From Thermorudis peleae (lineage in GTDB: Bacteria > Chloroflexota > Chloroflexia > Thermomicrobiales > Thermomicrobiaceae): a stretch of 64,000 nucleotides of DNA. The stretch spans positions 496,001 through 560,000 of the forward strand of contig NZ_JQMP01000001.1 in the NCBI RefSeq assembly GCF_000744775.1, in the 5' to 3' direction. A program made the position numbers and the translations under genes. Under the pieces are notes generated by a model, which saw only the letters and a program-made list of their open reading frames with translations, did not search any database and was not told the origin of the DNA. How positions within the stretch are numbered: the first letter of the stretch is position 1; the number at the start of each line of letters is the position of its first letter. Positions 29,513-38,027 of this stretch are shown here, one piece after another.

Positions 29513-31739
29513 CGCCGCCTCCTGTTGCGATCAACACCTGCACATCGCTAGCGCCCTGCCACTCCAGCGTATAGCGCCGGTCAGTGCGGCTGACCCGTAG
29601 ATCGAGCGTCCGCCCAGCAAAACGCATACCGCGCACCTCTACTTCATGCAGCCAGTCAGGAAATGCCGGACGCAGCACCAGCCGGCGCTCAGCTGCGCGT
29701 GGCTCAACACCGAGCATCACTCGCAGGAGGAAAGGCATAGTCCCAGCAGCCCAAGCCTGCGGACTGCAGCTGACCGGGTAAGAGACCGGGAGAGCACAGG
29801 GAGTCTCGTCGCGGCCAAAACCGCAGAACAGCTCTGGCAGGCGATAGGAGGGGAATTGCTCGGCGGCACTCAAGAGGTCGGTAATAACGGTACAGGCCTC
29901 TTGATCAAAGCCGTAGCGTCGCAGTCCAGCAATCGCCAGTGCGTTGTCATGGGGCCAGACGCTGCCATTGTGGTAGCTCATGGGGTTGTAGTGCGGCATG
30001 GTACGGCTGAGTGTACGGATACCCCAGCCGGAATAGAGATCTGAAGCAAGCAGCCGGCGTGCTACCAGGGCCGCTCGTTCCGGACTAACAATGCCGCTGA
30101 AAAGGCAATGCCCGGGATTGGAGCTGATTGCATTGACCAGCCGCCCTTTGCCGTCAATTGCCTGGCCATAGAACTGGTCTGCCTCGCTCCAAAAGCGCTG
30201 CTCAAAGCGCTGACGCAGCTGTTCAGCTTCAGCTCGTAAGCGGGCAGCCAGCGCGTGATGGGCAGCGTTACCATAGCGCTGGAGCACGGCGGCCAGCCCA
30301 CGCTTCGCCTGGTAGACATAACCCTGAACCTCGACCGGGGCGATCGGGATCGCAACTTCGGTCACACCGTCGGGAAACTGCAGCGAGTTCGCGCTGTCCT
30401 TCCAGTTCTGGTGGACAAGTCCCCGAGGCGACTGCTTCCCATAGTCGACGAAGCCATCATGATCGCGGTCGCCATAGCGAGTAATCCAGCCGAGCGCAGC
30501 CTCGATCGCTGGCCAGAACTCTTCGAACAGCGAGGGCGAGCCCACCCAGTCCATCAGTTCACAGAAGAGGACGATGAAGAGCGGCGTCGCATCGACCGTG
30601 CCGTAGTACGGCGTGTGCGGCGTCTCGCCCAAGCGGGTCATCTCGCCGAAGCGCAGTTCGTGGAGGATTTTGCCGGGCTCCTCTTCTGTCCAGGCGTTGA
30701 CCTGCTTCCCTTGATAGCGGGCCAGAAAGCGGAGCACATCAGCTGCCAACTCAGGGGTGAAAAGCAGCAGTTGCAGGGCGACGATCAGGCTATCGCGACC
30801 AAAGGGAGCCACGAACCAGGGGATGCCGGCGGCGACGAGCGGCCCACCGGGGAAGGGCGTCATCAACGCCTCAATGTCGCGGAGACTTCGGTCAAGCACG
30901 CGGTTGAATAGCTCATGGTCGGTTTGCACCTGGGCAAAGGGCAGCGTCGCCTTTGTCGGTGCCTCGGCCGTCGCCGCTACGTCCGGAATGCGCCGTCGTT
31001 GCTGGTGCTGCAGCAGTTGCCGTGGTGTAATCCGCACACCCAGTTCCGCAGTGCCTCGCGCGGGCAACGCCAGCCGAAACGTTGTGAAGACACGCGGCGG
31101 TCGTAGCGCACCCGGCGCCCGCACGAGAACATCATGGCCAGGCAAGAGCAGCCGCGGCGGCACAGCCAGGCGCACTTCAGCGCTGCCGGGCTCGACGGTA
31201 GTAATGTCAGGTGGCTGACTAAACGCGATTTCCGTTTCCAGGACAAGGCCATCAGGTGCGCGGTAACTCAAGTGCACCATCGAGCCGTCCTGCTGCGGCA
31301 ACTGCTGCAGTCCACGGGGACGCTCACGGGGCCAGCCACGAACCTCAAAGATATCCAAGAAGTCAGCGGCGAAGACCAGCGTGAGTTCGAGCGTAACCGG
31401 AAACGCGTTAAAGTTCTGAACGAGAAACGTGTCGCGTAACGCTTGACCAATCGAGCGGCAACGCTGGAGCGTGATCGTGTGCGGGGCGACATCGTGGCCG
31501 TCCTCGGTACGGAAGACCGGGTTACTGAAGACGAAGATGCCGTCGGTCACAAGATCAGCCGAGGAATCAAGCAATTCCGGCTCAGCGCCGTTGAGCAGCA
31601 ACCAGTACTCACTGAGAAAGCGGGTATCACGGAAGTACATGCCAGCGCCGGGCAGTGAGCGACGCACATCACCGCGCTGGTCACTCAGAATGAAGATCTC
31701 ACCGTGCTTGAGCGTCCGGCTCTCGCGGGCCAATCCCAT
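29502..31739 (-). CDS. Amylo-alpha-1,6-glucosidase / glycogen debranching-type enzyme
   Basis: This is a 745-residue protein. Its N-terminal beta domain resembles the bacterial debranching N-terminal family (LKHGEIFILSDQRGD, YFRDTRFLSEYWLLLNG). Its C-terminal (alpha/alpha)6 barrel is a GDE_C-like hydrolase (GIPWFVAPFGRDSLIVALQ, NQNW-type patch HQNWKDS, SYHNGSVWPHDNALA). It likely releases alpha-1,6-linked glucose branches or acts on a related glucan or trehalose-type compound. No signal peptide is seen, so it is cytoplasmic. The ATG at 31737-31739 is the best family start; ribosome site GGAGCAGGA is moderate. A longer in-frame extension to 31847 is poorly conserved in style. Confidence 0.83.
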   Translation of the reverse strand: MGLARESRTLKHGEIFILSDQRGDVRRSLPGAGMYFRDTRFLSEYWLLLNGAEPELLDSSADLVTDGIFVFSNPVFRTEDGHDVAPHTITLQRCRSIGQALRDTFLVQNFNAFPVTLELTLVFAADFLDIFEVRGWPRERPRGLQQLPQQDGSMVHLSYRAPDGLVLETEIAFSQPPDITTVEPGSAEVRLAVPPRLLLPGHDVLVRAPGALRPPRVFTTFRLALPARGTAELGVRITPRQLLQHQQRRRIPDVAATAEAPTKATLPFAQVQTDHELFNRVLDRSLRDIEALMTPFPGGPLVAAGIPWFVAPFGRDSLIVALQLLLFTPELAADVLRFLARYQGKQVNAWTEEEPGKILHELRFGEMTRLGETPHTPYYGTVDATPLFIVLFCELMDWVGSPSLFEEFWPAIEAALGWITRYGDRDHDGFVDYGKQSPRGLVHQNWKDSANSLQFPDGVTEVAIPIAPVEVQGYVYQAKRGLAAVLQRYGNAAHHALAARLRAEAEQLRQRFEQRFWSEADQFYGQAIDGKGRLVNAISSNPGHCLFSGIVSPERAALVARRLLASDLYSGWGIRTLSRTMPHYNPMSYHNGSVWPHDNALAIAGLRRYGFDQEACTVITDLLSAAEQFPSYRLPELFCGFGRDETPCALPVSYPVSCSPQAWAAGTMPFLLRVMLGVEPRAAERRLVLRPAFPDWLHEVEVRGMRFAGRTLDLRVSRTDRRYTLEWQGASDVQVLIATGGGDGS

Positions 31740-32098
31740 GCGTTGTCCTGCTCCATCATATGCGTGCCGCGCCCGTTGCCGCGACTGGAACGGCACGACC
31801 GTCCTGCGCCTAGCGCAAGTGTACGAGCACTGGTGGGCAATGGCCACTCAGCATGGTACTGCTGGCCAGCCGGTGCAGTCCGGTCAGTTCTGTCGCCCCT
31901 GATACGCGGCAACGCCCGGCCGCTCCAAGCTGCACTACACATGGTGCCAGATGCTAAGCCGACGTTACGACATAACCGAGGCACACGTTTGAGGACAGAT
32001 GCGGTGTGCGCTCCCGGGGGACGTTCGCCGCATCGGCACGCCACCGACAGTCACCTGCCCATGCCCGAACAAGACGCAGAAGCATCGTGGGCCTAGGG
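31740..32098 (-). other. Intergenic region upstream of the debranching-type gene
   Basis: About 360 bases with no supported gene. It should hold the promoter of the minus-strand debranching operon, but I found no clear -35/-10 pair. Confidence 0.3.
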
Positions 32099-32833
32099 CT
32101 ACCTGGTTGGGAAGGGGATGCCGGTGAGCGTTGCGCAGAGGTCGAGAAGCGCATCCTGCAACGCAATATCCTCGGCCTGCGGGTGAACGCACGCTGGCTG
32201 GAGGCGATGAAAGAGGTATCCACTGACCTTCGCCCCCGGTGCATCACAGACCGCTAACCAGACCTGTGTCCTGATACCGTCTTTCGGATCATCTGGAGCA
32301 TAGGGACCACCCATTTTCGTTGGCACCCACCCAGGGTCAACAGCATTGACGGCAACATCAGGCCACCGGCGGGCGACGGCCTTAGCCAGAAGCACGAGAG
32401 CGAGCTTCGAGTCGGCATAGCTGACAGCACCAGCGGCGAACGCAGCCGGGTCGAACCGCCCCTGGAGGTGCAGGCTTGAGCTTATGTAGATCAGCCGAGC
32501 GGGGCGATGCATCAGGCATGTGAGAACATAGGGCGCAAGGACATTCACTGCCAGCACTTCTGGCCCTGGGTCCCGGTAGACTGCAGCATTATGGATCACT
32601 GCCTCAAAAGGGCCAGTGGCGTTGGCTTCTTCAGCGAGTCGCTTCACTTCGTCGAGCTTGGCTAGATCAGCCACCAGCACCCGCTCAGCTTGGGGTACTT
32701 TGGCTGCTGTCTCGTGAGCACGTGCAGCGTTACGGGCATGGAGAACGACCTGGTGGCCGAACCGGATGAGTCGCTGGGCAGCCCATAAGCCGAGGCCGTC
32801 GGATGAACCCGTGATGAAGATCCGATACGGCAT
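32099..32833 (-). CDS. Short-chain dehydrogenase/reductase
   Basis: This 244-residue classical SDR oxidoreductase uses NAD(P). The cofactor loop is TGSSDGLG (8-15), with the NAA-type motif as HNAA, catalytic Ser in ISSS and the YxxxK pair in YADSK. The Arg residues after strand 2 (LHARNAARA) favour NADPH. It stands alone on its strand, so the substrate is unknown. Confidence 0.85.
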   Translation of the reverse strand: MPYRIFITGSSDGLGLWAAQRLIRFGHQVVLHARNAARAHETAAKVPQAERVLVADLAKLDEVKRLAEEANATGPFEAVIHNAAVYRDPGPEVLAVNVLAPYVLTCLMHRPARLIYISSSLHLQGRFDPAAFAAGAVSYADSKLALVLLAKAVARRWPDVAVNAVDPGWVPTKMGGPYAPDDPKDGIRTQVWLAVCDAPGAKVSGYLFHRLQPACVHPQAEDIALQDALLDLCATLTGIPFPTR

Positions 32834-33214
32834 GGAACAAACCCTTCATGATCATTGCTGGAAAATGCAGTGCTGCTCTGCTCCTGCAGGCAAGCTCAGC
32901 CCAGCAGCGTGGCAGAGAACCGCCAGCCGGGTCACATTCCCGGCACTACCCATTCTGGCACCGATGCCTCAGCCAACGCCAGAGATGCAACCCAACAACG
33001 ATGCATCCATCTTTTCCGTGGCTCCCATGCGCGTGGTAGCCTGCAGGTACACCCAGCCCTGGAGTATCCGGAACTGGTATCTCACATGCCTGAGATCCCC
33101 CCTGTGACGACTCTCGCCGTGTCCAGTCCCTGGTTGCCAATCTAACGTCTTCTGTGGTATCGTCACTTCCTGCTGAAAGGGAAGTTGGTTCTTCATCAGG
33201 AGAGGAGCAGTGGG
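32834..33214. other. Divergent promoter region, SDR / secreted protein
   Basis: This is a non-coding stretch of 381 bases between divergent genes. On the plus strand, TTGCCA (33134-33139) and TATCGT (33158-33163), 18 bases apart, are a candidate promoter for the secreted-protein gene about 50 bases downstream. Confidence 0.4.
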
Positions 33215-34549
33215 ATGGCTCGCCCCCAGATCCAGCGGCTGGCACGCTTCGTTACCCTCTGTTTCCTGCTAGGGAACCTTGCTCTCCTGCCGCCACCAGC
33301 AGCAGCCCAGCCAGCCCCAGGAAGCCCTCCAGCCAGCCTACAACCGAATCAGCCGGTGCCCCCAGGCTTCCAGGGGGTACTCGACCTGATCGGACTGGGA
33401 ATGACACTCGCTCAAGCCTGCCACGCCGCCGGGTGTGGATGGCTGCAACCTGATCCAGGAAGGGCCCAGCTCATAACCGTGGGGCTCCCCGCACTGGTCT
33501 TCGATGTGCCAGTGGCTGCTCGCAGGGAGAACTCCTGGTTCTTCGGCGCACTTCTGAGCAGGTACAGCGTCGAGTCCTCCTCCTCGCCAGCCGACGAACT
33601 CTTTGTTGAGCCCTACCTGGAGGGAGTGATCAAAGACTATTTTGATTACGGCTACCCCAACAACTGGCCCTACCGAAGGGCGGATGACCCCTCCAAGCTC
33701 CTGGGGGCTCGCTATGTGCTGTACTTCGAGAAGGGGAGGTTAGAGATCACCACTGGCTCTGCCTCGCCTTTGTCACAAGATGCTGCAGTCTGGCGAACTC
33801 TCGACTATCCAGCCAAATTGGAGGAGCATAGCCTGGCCCGTTTTGCCTCTCGCTGGCACGAGGCACCCTGGGCCATCACCTCGGGATTGCTGGCCAAGGA
33901 ACTCCTCACGGGACAGCTCCAGGTGGGGGACACCACCTTCATCCCGCGGGAACCTGCGGCTATCCCTGTTGCTGGAGATGCCGATGGCGGCGGGGTGACC
34001 TACGCTGCCCTAGGGAGGCTCATAGGGTATAAGCCGTCTTCCGCAGGCTCGACGGTAGTCCAGACCATCGATAGCCAGGGCAAGGTCGGGGTTGATCCCA
34101 GCCTGGGTCGTTACCTCGTGACCACGCTGGACATTGGAGCCCCCACCCAGCACACGGTTGCCAGTGTCTTCTGGAAGTTCTTCCAGTGGCAGCGCAGCCA
34201 GGCCGAGGTCATCGATGTCTGGCGACTTTCATATATACCACATTGGACAGGAGAGTTGGGGCTCGAATTCACGCTCAGTGATGATCACTCCTGGCCCTGG
34301 CTGTGGCTGGTCGGCTGGCCCTTGACTGAGCCCTCCTGGACGCGGGCCAAGGTCGCTGGAGTGGAGCGCTGGGTGCTGGTGCAGTGCTTTGAGCGCCGCT
34401 GCCTGACCTACACGCCGGAGAACCCGCTAGAGTGGCGGGTGGAGTTTGCCAACACAGGGCGGCACTATGTCGCCTGGCGCTATGGGGCAGCACGGGCTCA
34501 GGGGGAGTGGGTCTTCCCCTGGTGGCAGGTCTACCAGCCCGCAAACTAA
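33215..34549 (+). CDS. Secreted Chloroflexota-type protein with C-terminal FERRxLTYTP/WRYG module
   Basis: This is a 444-residue exported protein. The signal peptide (MARPQIQRLARFVTLCFLLG...) ends near residue 31 (PAAAQP), with a Pro-rich spacer after it. The central part has no recognisable catalytic motif. The last 70 residues contain WVLVQCFERRCLTYTPENP, then FANTGRHYVAWRYG. I associate this module with extracellular proteins of Chloroflexota, where it follows peptidases and binding domains. The start ATG at 33215 has AGGAGAGGAG upstream. Function is unknown; cell-surface or extracellular location is likely. Confidence 0.75.
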   Translation: MARPQIQRLARFVTLCFLLGNLALLPPPAAAQPAPGSPPASLQPNQPVPPGFQGVLDLIGLGMTLAQACHAAGCGWLQPDPGRAQLITVGLPALVFDVPVAARRENSWFFGALLSRYSVESSSSPADELFVEPYLEGVIKDYFDYGYPNNWPYRRADDPSKLLGARYVLYFEKGRLEITTGSASPLSQDAAVWRTLDYPAKLEEHSLARFASRWHEAPWAITSGLLAKELLTGQLQVGDTTFIPREPAAIPVAGDADGGGVTYAALGRLIGYKPSSAGSTVVQTIDSQGKVGVDPSLGRYLVTTLDIGAPTQHTVASVFWKFFQWQRSQAEVIDVWRLSYIPHWTGELGLEFTLSDDHSWPWLWLVGWPLTEPSWTRAKVAGVERWVLVQCFERRCLTYTPENPLEWRVEFANTGRHYVAWRYGAARAQGEWVFPWWQVYQPAN

Positions 34550-34985
34550 GACGCTGGCAGGGCCAGAGGCTCTTCCTGCCACCATACCGCGGGTAGAGAG
34601 ACAGTTGCATTGGGTAGGGGATCCTGACTGCGTCTGGCAGCAAGAGCTTGAGAGGATTACCAAGGACCAGGTAGCATCTGCACGGCGCCATACAACACTC
34701 TGACAAGGGAATCATTGTAGGAACACTGGCCACGGCAGGCGGCTTGCGGTGTGGTGTCGACGTACGTCCTGGATCACAGCTCGCGTGGCACGATGAATGA
34801 TCAAACAGTTGGTTTCTCTTTGCGCTTCTAGCGAATTGGCCCGCCGGGCACCGGATGGCGAAGGCATAGGGACTGCCATACCATGCCTTCAGCGGCGAGG
34901 AGGACTGGCAGGGCTACCACACAGAGAGCAGCAAAGAGACCTTGCTACGCAGCGGCTGGCACGCGGAGCCGCGTTATCTGCGCGG
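34550..34985. other. Convergent intergenic region
   Basis: About 435 bases between the secreted-protein gene and the cupin gene. No supported gene and no strong hairpin were seen. Confidence 0.3.
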
Positions 34986-35393
34986 CTACTCGGCCTGATG
35001 GCCATAGTACTGGTCATCAGGAACATGCTCAAGCCAGGTCACAGTCTGCCCATCCTGATCCTCTTGAATGGCCAGGTGCGTCATCCCCGTCGTTGCGGTT
35101 GCACCATGCCAGTGCTTTTCACCTGGGGCGAACCAGACGACGTCACCGGGATACACCGTTTCCACTGCCCCACCCTCACGCTGGACCCAGCCACAGCCAT
35201 CGAGAATGACGAGCACTTGGCCAAGCGGGTGAGTGTGCCAGGCAGTGCGAGCTCCGGGCTCGAATGTCACCCGCGCGATATGGACACGGGCAGGTGGCGT
35301 GGCATCAAAGACCGGATCAATGCGAACATTACCGGTAAACGATTCAGCCGGGCCTTTGCGTGAGGGGCGAGAGCCAACACGCAGGATCTCCAT
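34986..35393 (-). CDS. Cupin protein resembling bacterial hydroxynitrile lyase (GtHNL-like)
   Basis: This is a 135-residue single-domain cupin. Its start [15 protein letters not shown], the block [16 protein letters not shown] and PGEKHWHGA follow closely the Granulicella tundricola hydroxynitrile lyase as I remember it. The presumed metal ligands fall at His53, His55, Gln59 and His94, the same positions as the manganese ligands of that enzyme. Those enzymes cleave or form mandelonitrile-type cyanohydrins, but the natural role of the wider family is unclear. The ATG follows AAGGAG. It is transcribed in the same direction as the enolase-superfamily gene 250 bases upstream. Confidence 0.82.
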   Translation of the reverse strand: MEILRVGSRPSRKGPAESFTGNVRIDPVFDATPPARVHIARVTFEPGARTAWHTHPLGQVLVILDGCGWVQREGGAVETVYPGDVVWFAPGEKHWHGATATTGMTHLAIQEDQDGQTVTWLEHVPDDQYYGHQAE

Positions 35394-35642
35394 CACCGTA
35401 CTCCTTCCTGCGTCATCTACGAAGTTACCCGCTAGCACAGTCCCCAACGCCCCGAACAATGCGCAGGATAACACAGCAGCCCCAGCGACGAGAGCCTATC
35501 GCCGTCCCAGAAGCCTTTGCGGCTTTAACACGCCACCCTTATAAGCGAGCACGCGGATATGCCACATGGCCATCCTTGCACGCTGAACGCTTGTGTCGTC
35601 AGCCGCGGTGACACACCCCGGTGTGGCATAACAGTGCCTGGT

Positions 35643-36842
35643 TTACAGGGCAGTATACTGCCGGATGGCGTCAGGGCGGTCGAATAGTTCAGGGCGCAGC
35701 CGGGTACCGAGCCCGGGATGCTGCAGCGGACGCACCTGCCCCTGCTCCAGTGGCGGGAGCTCAGTCACCAGTTCGCGGTACCACCCCCAGTAAAACGCGC
35801 GCACCACCTCTTGGGTCAGCGCATTCGGCACACTCACTGCCAAATGCACCGAGGCCGTGAAGACGACCGGCCCAGTGCAGTCATGAGGTGCCACCGGTAG
35901 CTGGTAGGCCTCGGCCATCGCCGCAATCCGCCGTGCCTCCGAGAGTCCGCCACACCAGCTCACGTCCAACATGACCACTCCCGGAATCCTCCGCTCCAGG
36001 AGCTCCCGAAAGCCCCAGCGCGTCGCCAGTGTCTCACTGAGTGTCAGCGGGATGCGCGTGGCACGGGCGAGTTCGGCCAGCGCCCCCAAGTCATCGGGAC
36101 GGATCGGGTCTTCCAGCCAGAAGGGGGCAAACGGCTCGAGCGCTTGAGCAATCCGCTTGGCCATCGGGAGCGACCACAGTCCATGCAACTCGACCATGAT
36201 CTCCATTCGATTGCCGACAGCAGCTCGGATCTTGCGGAACGGCTCGAGCGCCTGATCAAGGTCACGAGCACTGATGTGCTGGCCGAAACTAGCCTCGGCG
36301 GCTGGATCGAACGGCCAGATCTTCATCCCCGTGATACCCTGCTCCAGCAGGCTGCGGGCCAGGTCATCGGCTCGGTGGAGAAAGGCATCGAGGTCTTCAT
36401 AGGGACCGACCGGCTCAGGCGTAAGTCCCCAGTTATCGGAACGCTGAATTGGCCGAGTTCGGATGTAACGGGAACCAGCGCAGGTATTGTAGACCCAGAT
36501 CGCCTCGCGGGTCAGTCCGCCGAGCAACTGGTAGAGTGGCTGGCCCGTCATCTGGCCCACAATATCCCAGAGCGCAATGTCGATCGCGGAGTTCCCCCGC
36601 ATCTCAACGCCGGTGCCAGCATAGCCGACGTAAGGGCTGAGGACGCGCCGCAGCCGGTCAATCTGCCGTGGATCCTGCCCCAACAGCAGAGGTGCAGCGG
36701 TCTCATGGATGTAAGCGCTGACGGCCGCAGCACCGAAGAAGGTTTCCCCCAGCCCGACAATGCCCTCGTCAGTATGGACGAGTACCCAGCAGAGGTTCGG
36801 GTATTCTGCCAGCCGGAGCGTCTCAATCGCCGTAATCTTCAC
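35643..36842 (-). CDS. Mandelate racemase/muconate lactonizing enzyme family protein
   Basis: This is a 399-residue enolase-superfamily enzyme. The N-terminal capping domain is followed by a TIM barrel with metal ligands in VELHG, WLEDP and LSETLA, and the acid/base His in PVAPHDCTGP. It abstracts a proton next to a carboxylate; family reactions include racemisation and sugar-acid dehydration. The barrel resembles the mandelate racemase subgroup; the exact substrate cannot be set. The start is GTG at 36840-36842. It is divergent from the GntR regulator, which probably controls it. Confidence 0.85.
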   Translation of the reverse strand: MKITAIETLRLAEYPNLCWVLVHTDEGIVGLGETFFGAAAVSAYIHETAAPLLLGQDPRQIDRLRRVLSPYVGYAGTGVEMRGNSAIDIALWDIVGQMTGQPLYQLLGGLTREAIWVYNTCAGSRYIRTRPIQRSDNWGLTPEPVGPYEDLDAFLHRADDLARSLLEQGITGMKIWPFDPAAEASFGQHISARDLDQALEPFRKIRAAVGNRMEIMVELHGLWSLPMAKRIAQALEPFAPFWLEDPIRPDDLGALAELARATRIPLTLSETLATRWGFRELLERRIPGVVMLDVSWCGGLSEARRIAAMAEAYQLPVAPHDCTGPVVFTASVHLAVSVPNALTQEVVRAFYWGWYRELVTELPPLEQGQVRPLQHPGLGTRLRPELFDRPDAIRQYTAL

Positions 36843-36874
36843 CGCTGCCCTGCCTATACTCCACACCGCCAGTC

Positions 36875-36889
36875 GTCAGATGTCTGACA
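36875..36889. promoter_or_regulatory. Palindromic operator for the GntR regulator
   Basis: GTCAGA-TG-TCTGAC (36875-36888) is a perfect dyad, and TGTCTGACA (36881-36889) is a nested one. The latter fits the GTC-N-GAC core common to FadR/FCD-type GntR operators. It lies between the divergent genes, just before a TATACT hexamer (36894-36899). Confidence 0.6.
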
Positions 36890-37005
36890 GGAATATACTT
36901 CATGACAGCACAGGGGTCAACCCGCCAACGCTCTCCTGCTTGAAAGAGACGTTTCGGCGCACGTCCTTGATTGATAGAGGACTCGAGACTGAAGGAGGTT
37001 GGGCA

Positions 37006-37791
37006 GTGCGTACACGCTCTAAGCGACAAACTGAGCAGCAGACCGCTCAGCCGCCATTGGCACGCCTGCCGCATCTGCGTGAGCAGGTGGTTGCCCGCCT
37101 CGTCCGGCATATTGTCGGTGGCTATTATCCGCCTGGCAGCACTTTCCCCACCGAGACCGAACTCGCACACACGCTTGGCGTCAGCCGAGCCCTCGTTCGT
37201 GAGGCAGTCCGGGCACTGGCCGAGAAGGGGCTTGTCGAAGTCCGCCATGGGATTGGCACACGGGTACGGTTACCCAGCGAATGGAATCAGCTCGATCCCG
37301 CCGTGTTATTCGAGCGGATTCGAACCGGCAAAGACGAGACACTGCTGCGTGACCTGCTCGAATTGCGCGCCGTGCTTGACATCACCGCTGCGGAGCTCGC
37401 TGCTCAACGCCGCACGCTAGACGACCTCTCTGTCCTCGAGCAGGCATTACGGGCAATGCGCCGGTCGCTCAACGATCCGCTGGCGTACGCTCAACACGAT
37501 GCTGCCTTCCATGAGGCGATTGTTGAGGCAGCTCACAACCAGCTTATCGCTGTGGCACGTCGGCCCCTGGGGCAAGTGCTGGTACGCGCCTGGGAACTGA
37601 CCGATCGTCTGCCGGGGCGTATGGAGGCATCGCAACGCGGTCACGAACAGATCGCTGCCGCGATTGTCGCTCAGGACGTCACCGCTGCACGCCAGGCGAT
37701 GGCACAGCACGTGCAGCAATTCGAAGACGACATCCGCGAAGCACTGCGCCATGTATCACCATCGGCCCTGCCGGAGTTTCTGCACAGATAG
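37006..37791 (+). CDS. GntR-family transcriptional regulator (FadR/FCD subfamily)
   Basis: This is a 261-residue regulator. The winged helix is at about 25-90 (GGYYPPGSTFPTETELA, LGVSRALVREAVRALAEKGLVEVRHGIGTRV). The FCD effector domain is at about 110-245 and contains DLLELRAVLDITAAELAA, HDAAFHEAIVEAAHN and a late His, which in this class bind a metal and a carboxylate ligand. The start is GTG with an ideal GAAGGAGG site; the longer upstream open frame is not supported. It likely represses the divergent enolase-superfamily gene and itself, released by a sugar acid or similar acid. Confidence 0.88.
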   Translation: MRTRSKRQTEQQTAQPPLARLPHLREQVVARLVRHIVGGYYPPGSTFPTETELAHTLGVSRALVREAVRALAEKGLVEVRHGIGTRVRLPSEWNQLDPAVLFERIRTGKDETLLRDLLELRAVLDITAAELAAQRRTLDDLSVLEQALRAMRRSLNDPLAYAQHDAAFHEAIVEAAHNQLIAVARRPLGQVLVRAWELTDRLPGRMEASQRGHEQIAAAIVAQDVTAARQAMAQHVQQFEDDIREALRHVSPSALPEFLHR

Positions 37792-38027
37792 CGAACGCGC
37801 ACCTTGCATACGAACTGATCGCGCTTCTTCAACCCGAGAGCCTTTCCCTCTCGCGCATACTGAGGCAGGTCAGGCGTCCCTACCTCACCTCGTGTTGGCA
37901 TTCCCAATCCATCCCGCGTACCGGGCAGAGCACACTGGACCCCCAGGCAAGAAGCGATAACGCAACCAGTTCCGACGCAGCAGAGCAGCGAAAGCACCTG
38001 CGACGAGAAGGGTAGCGAAGCAAAGAA

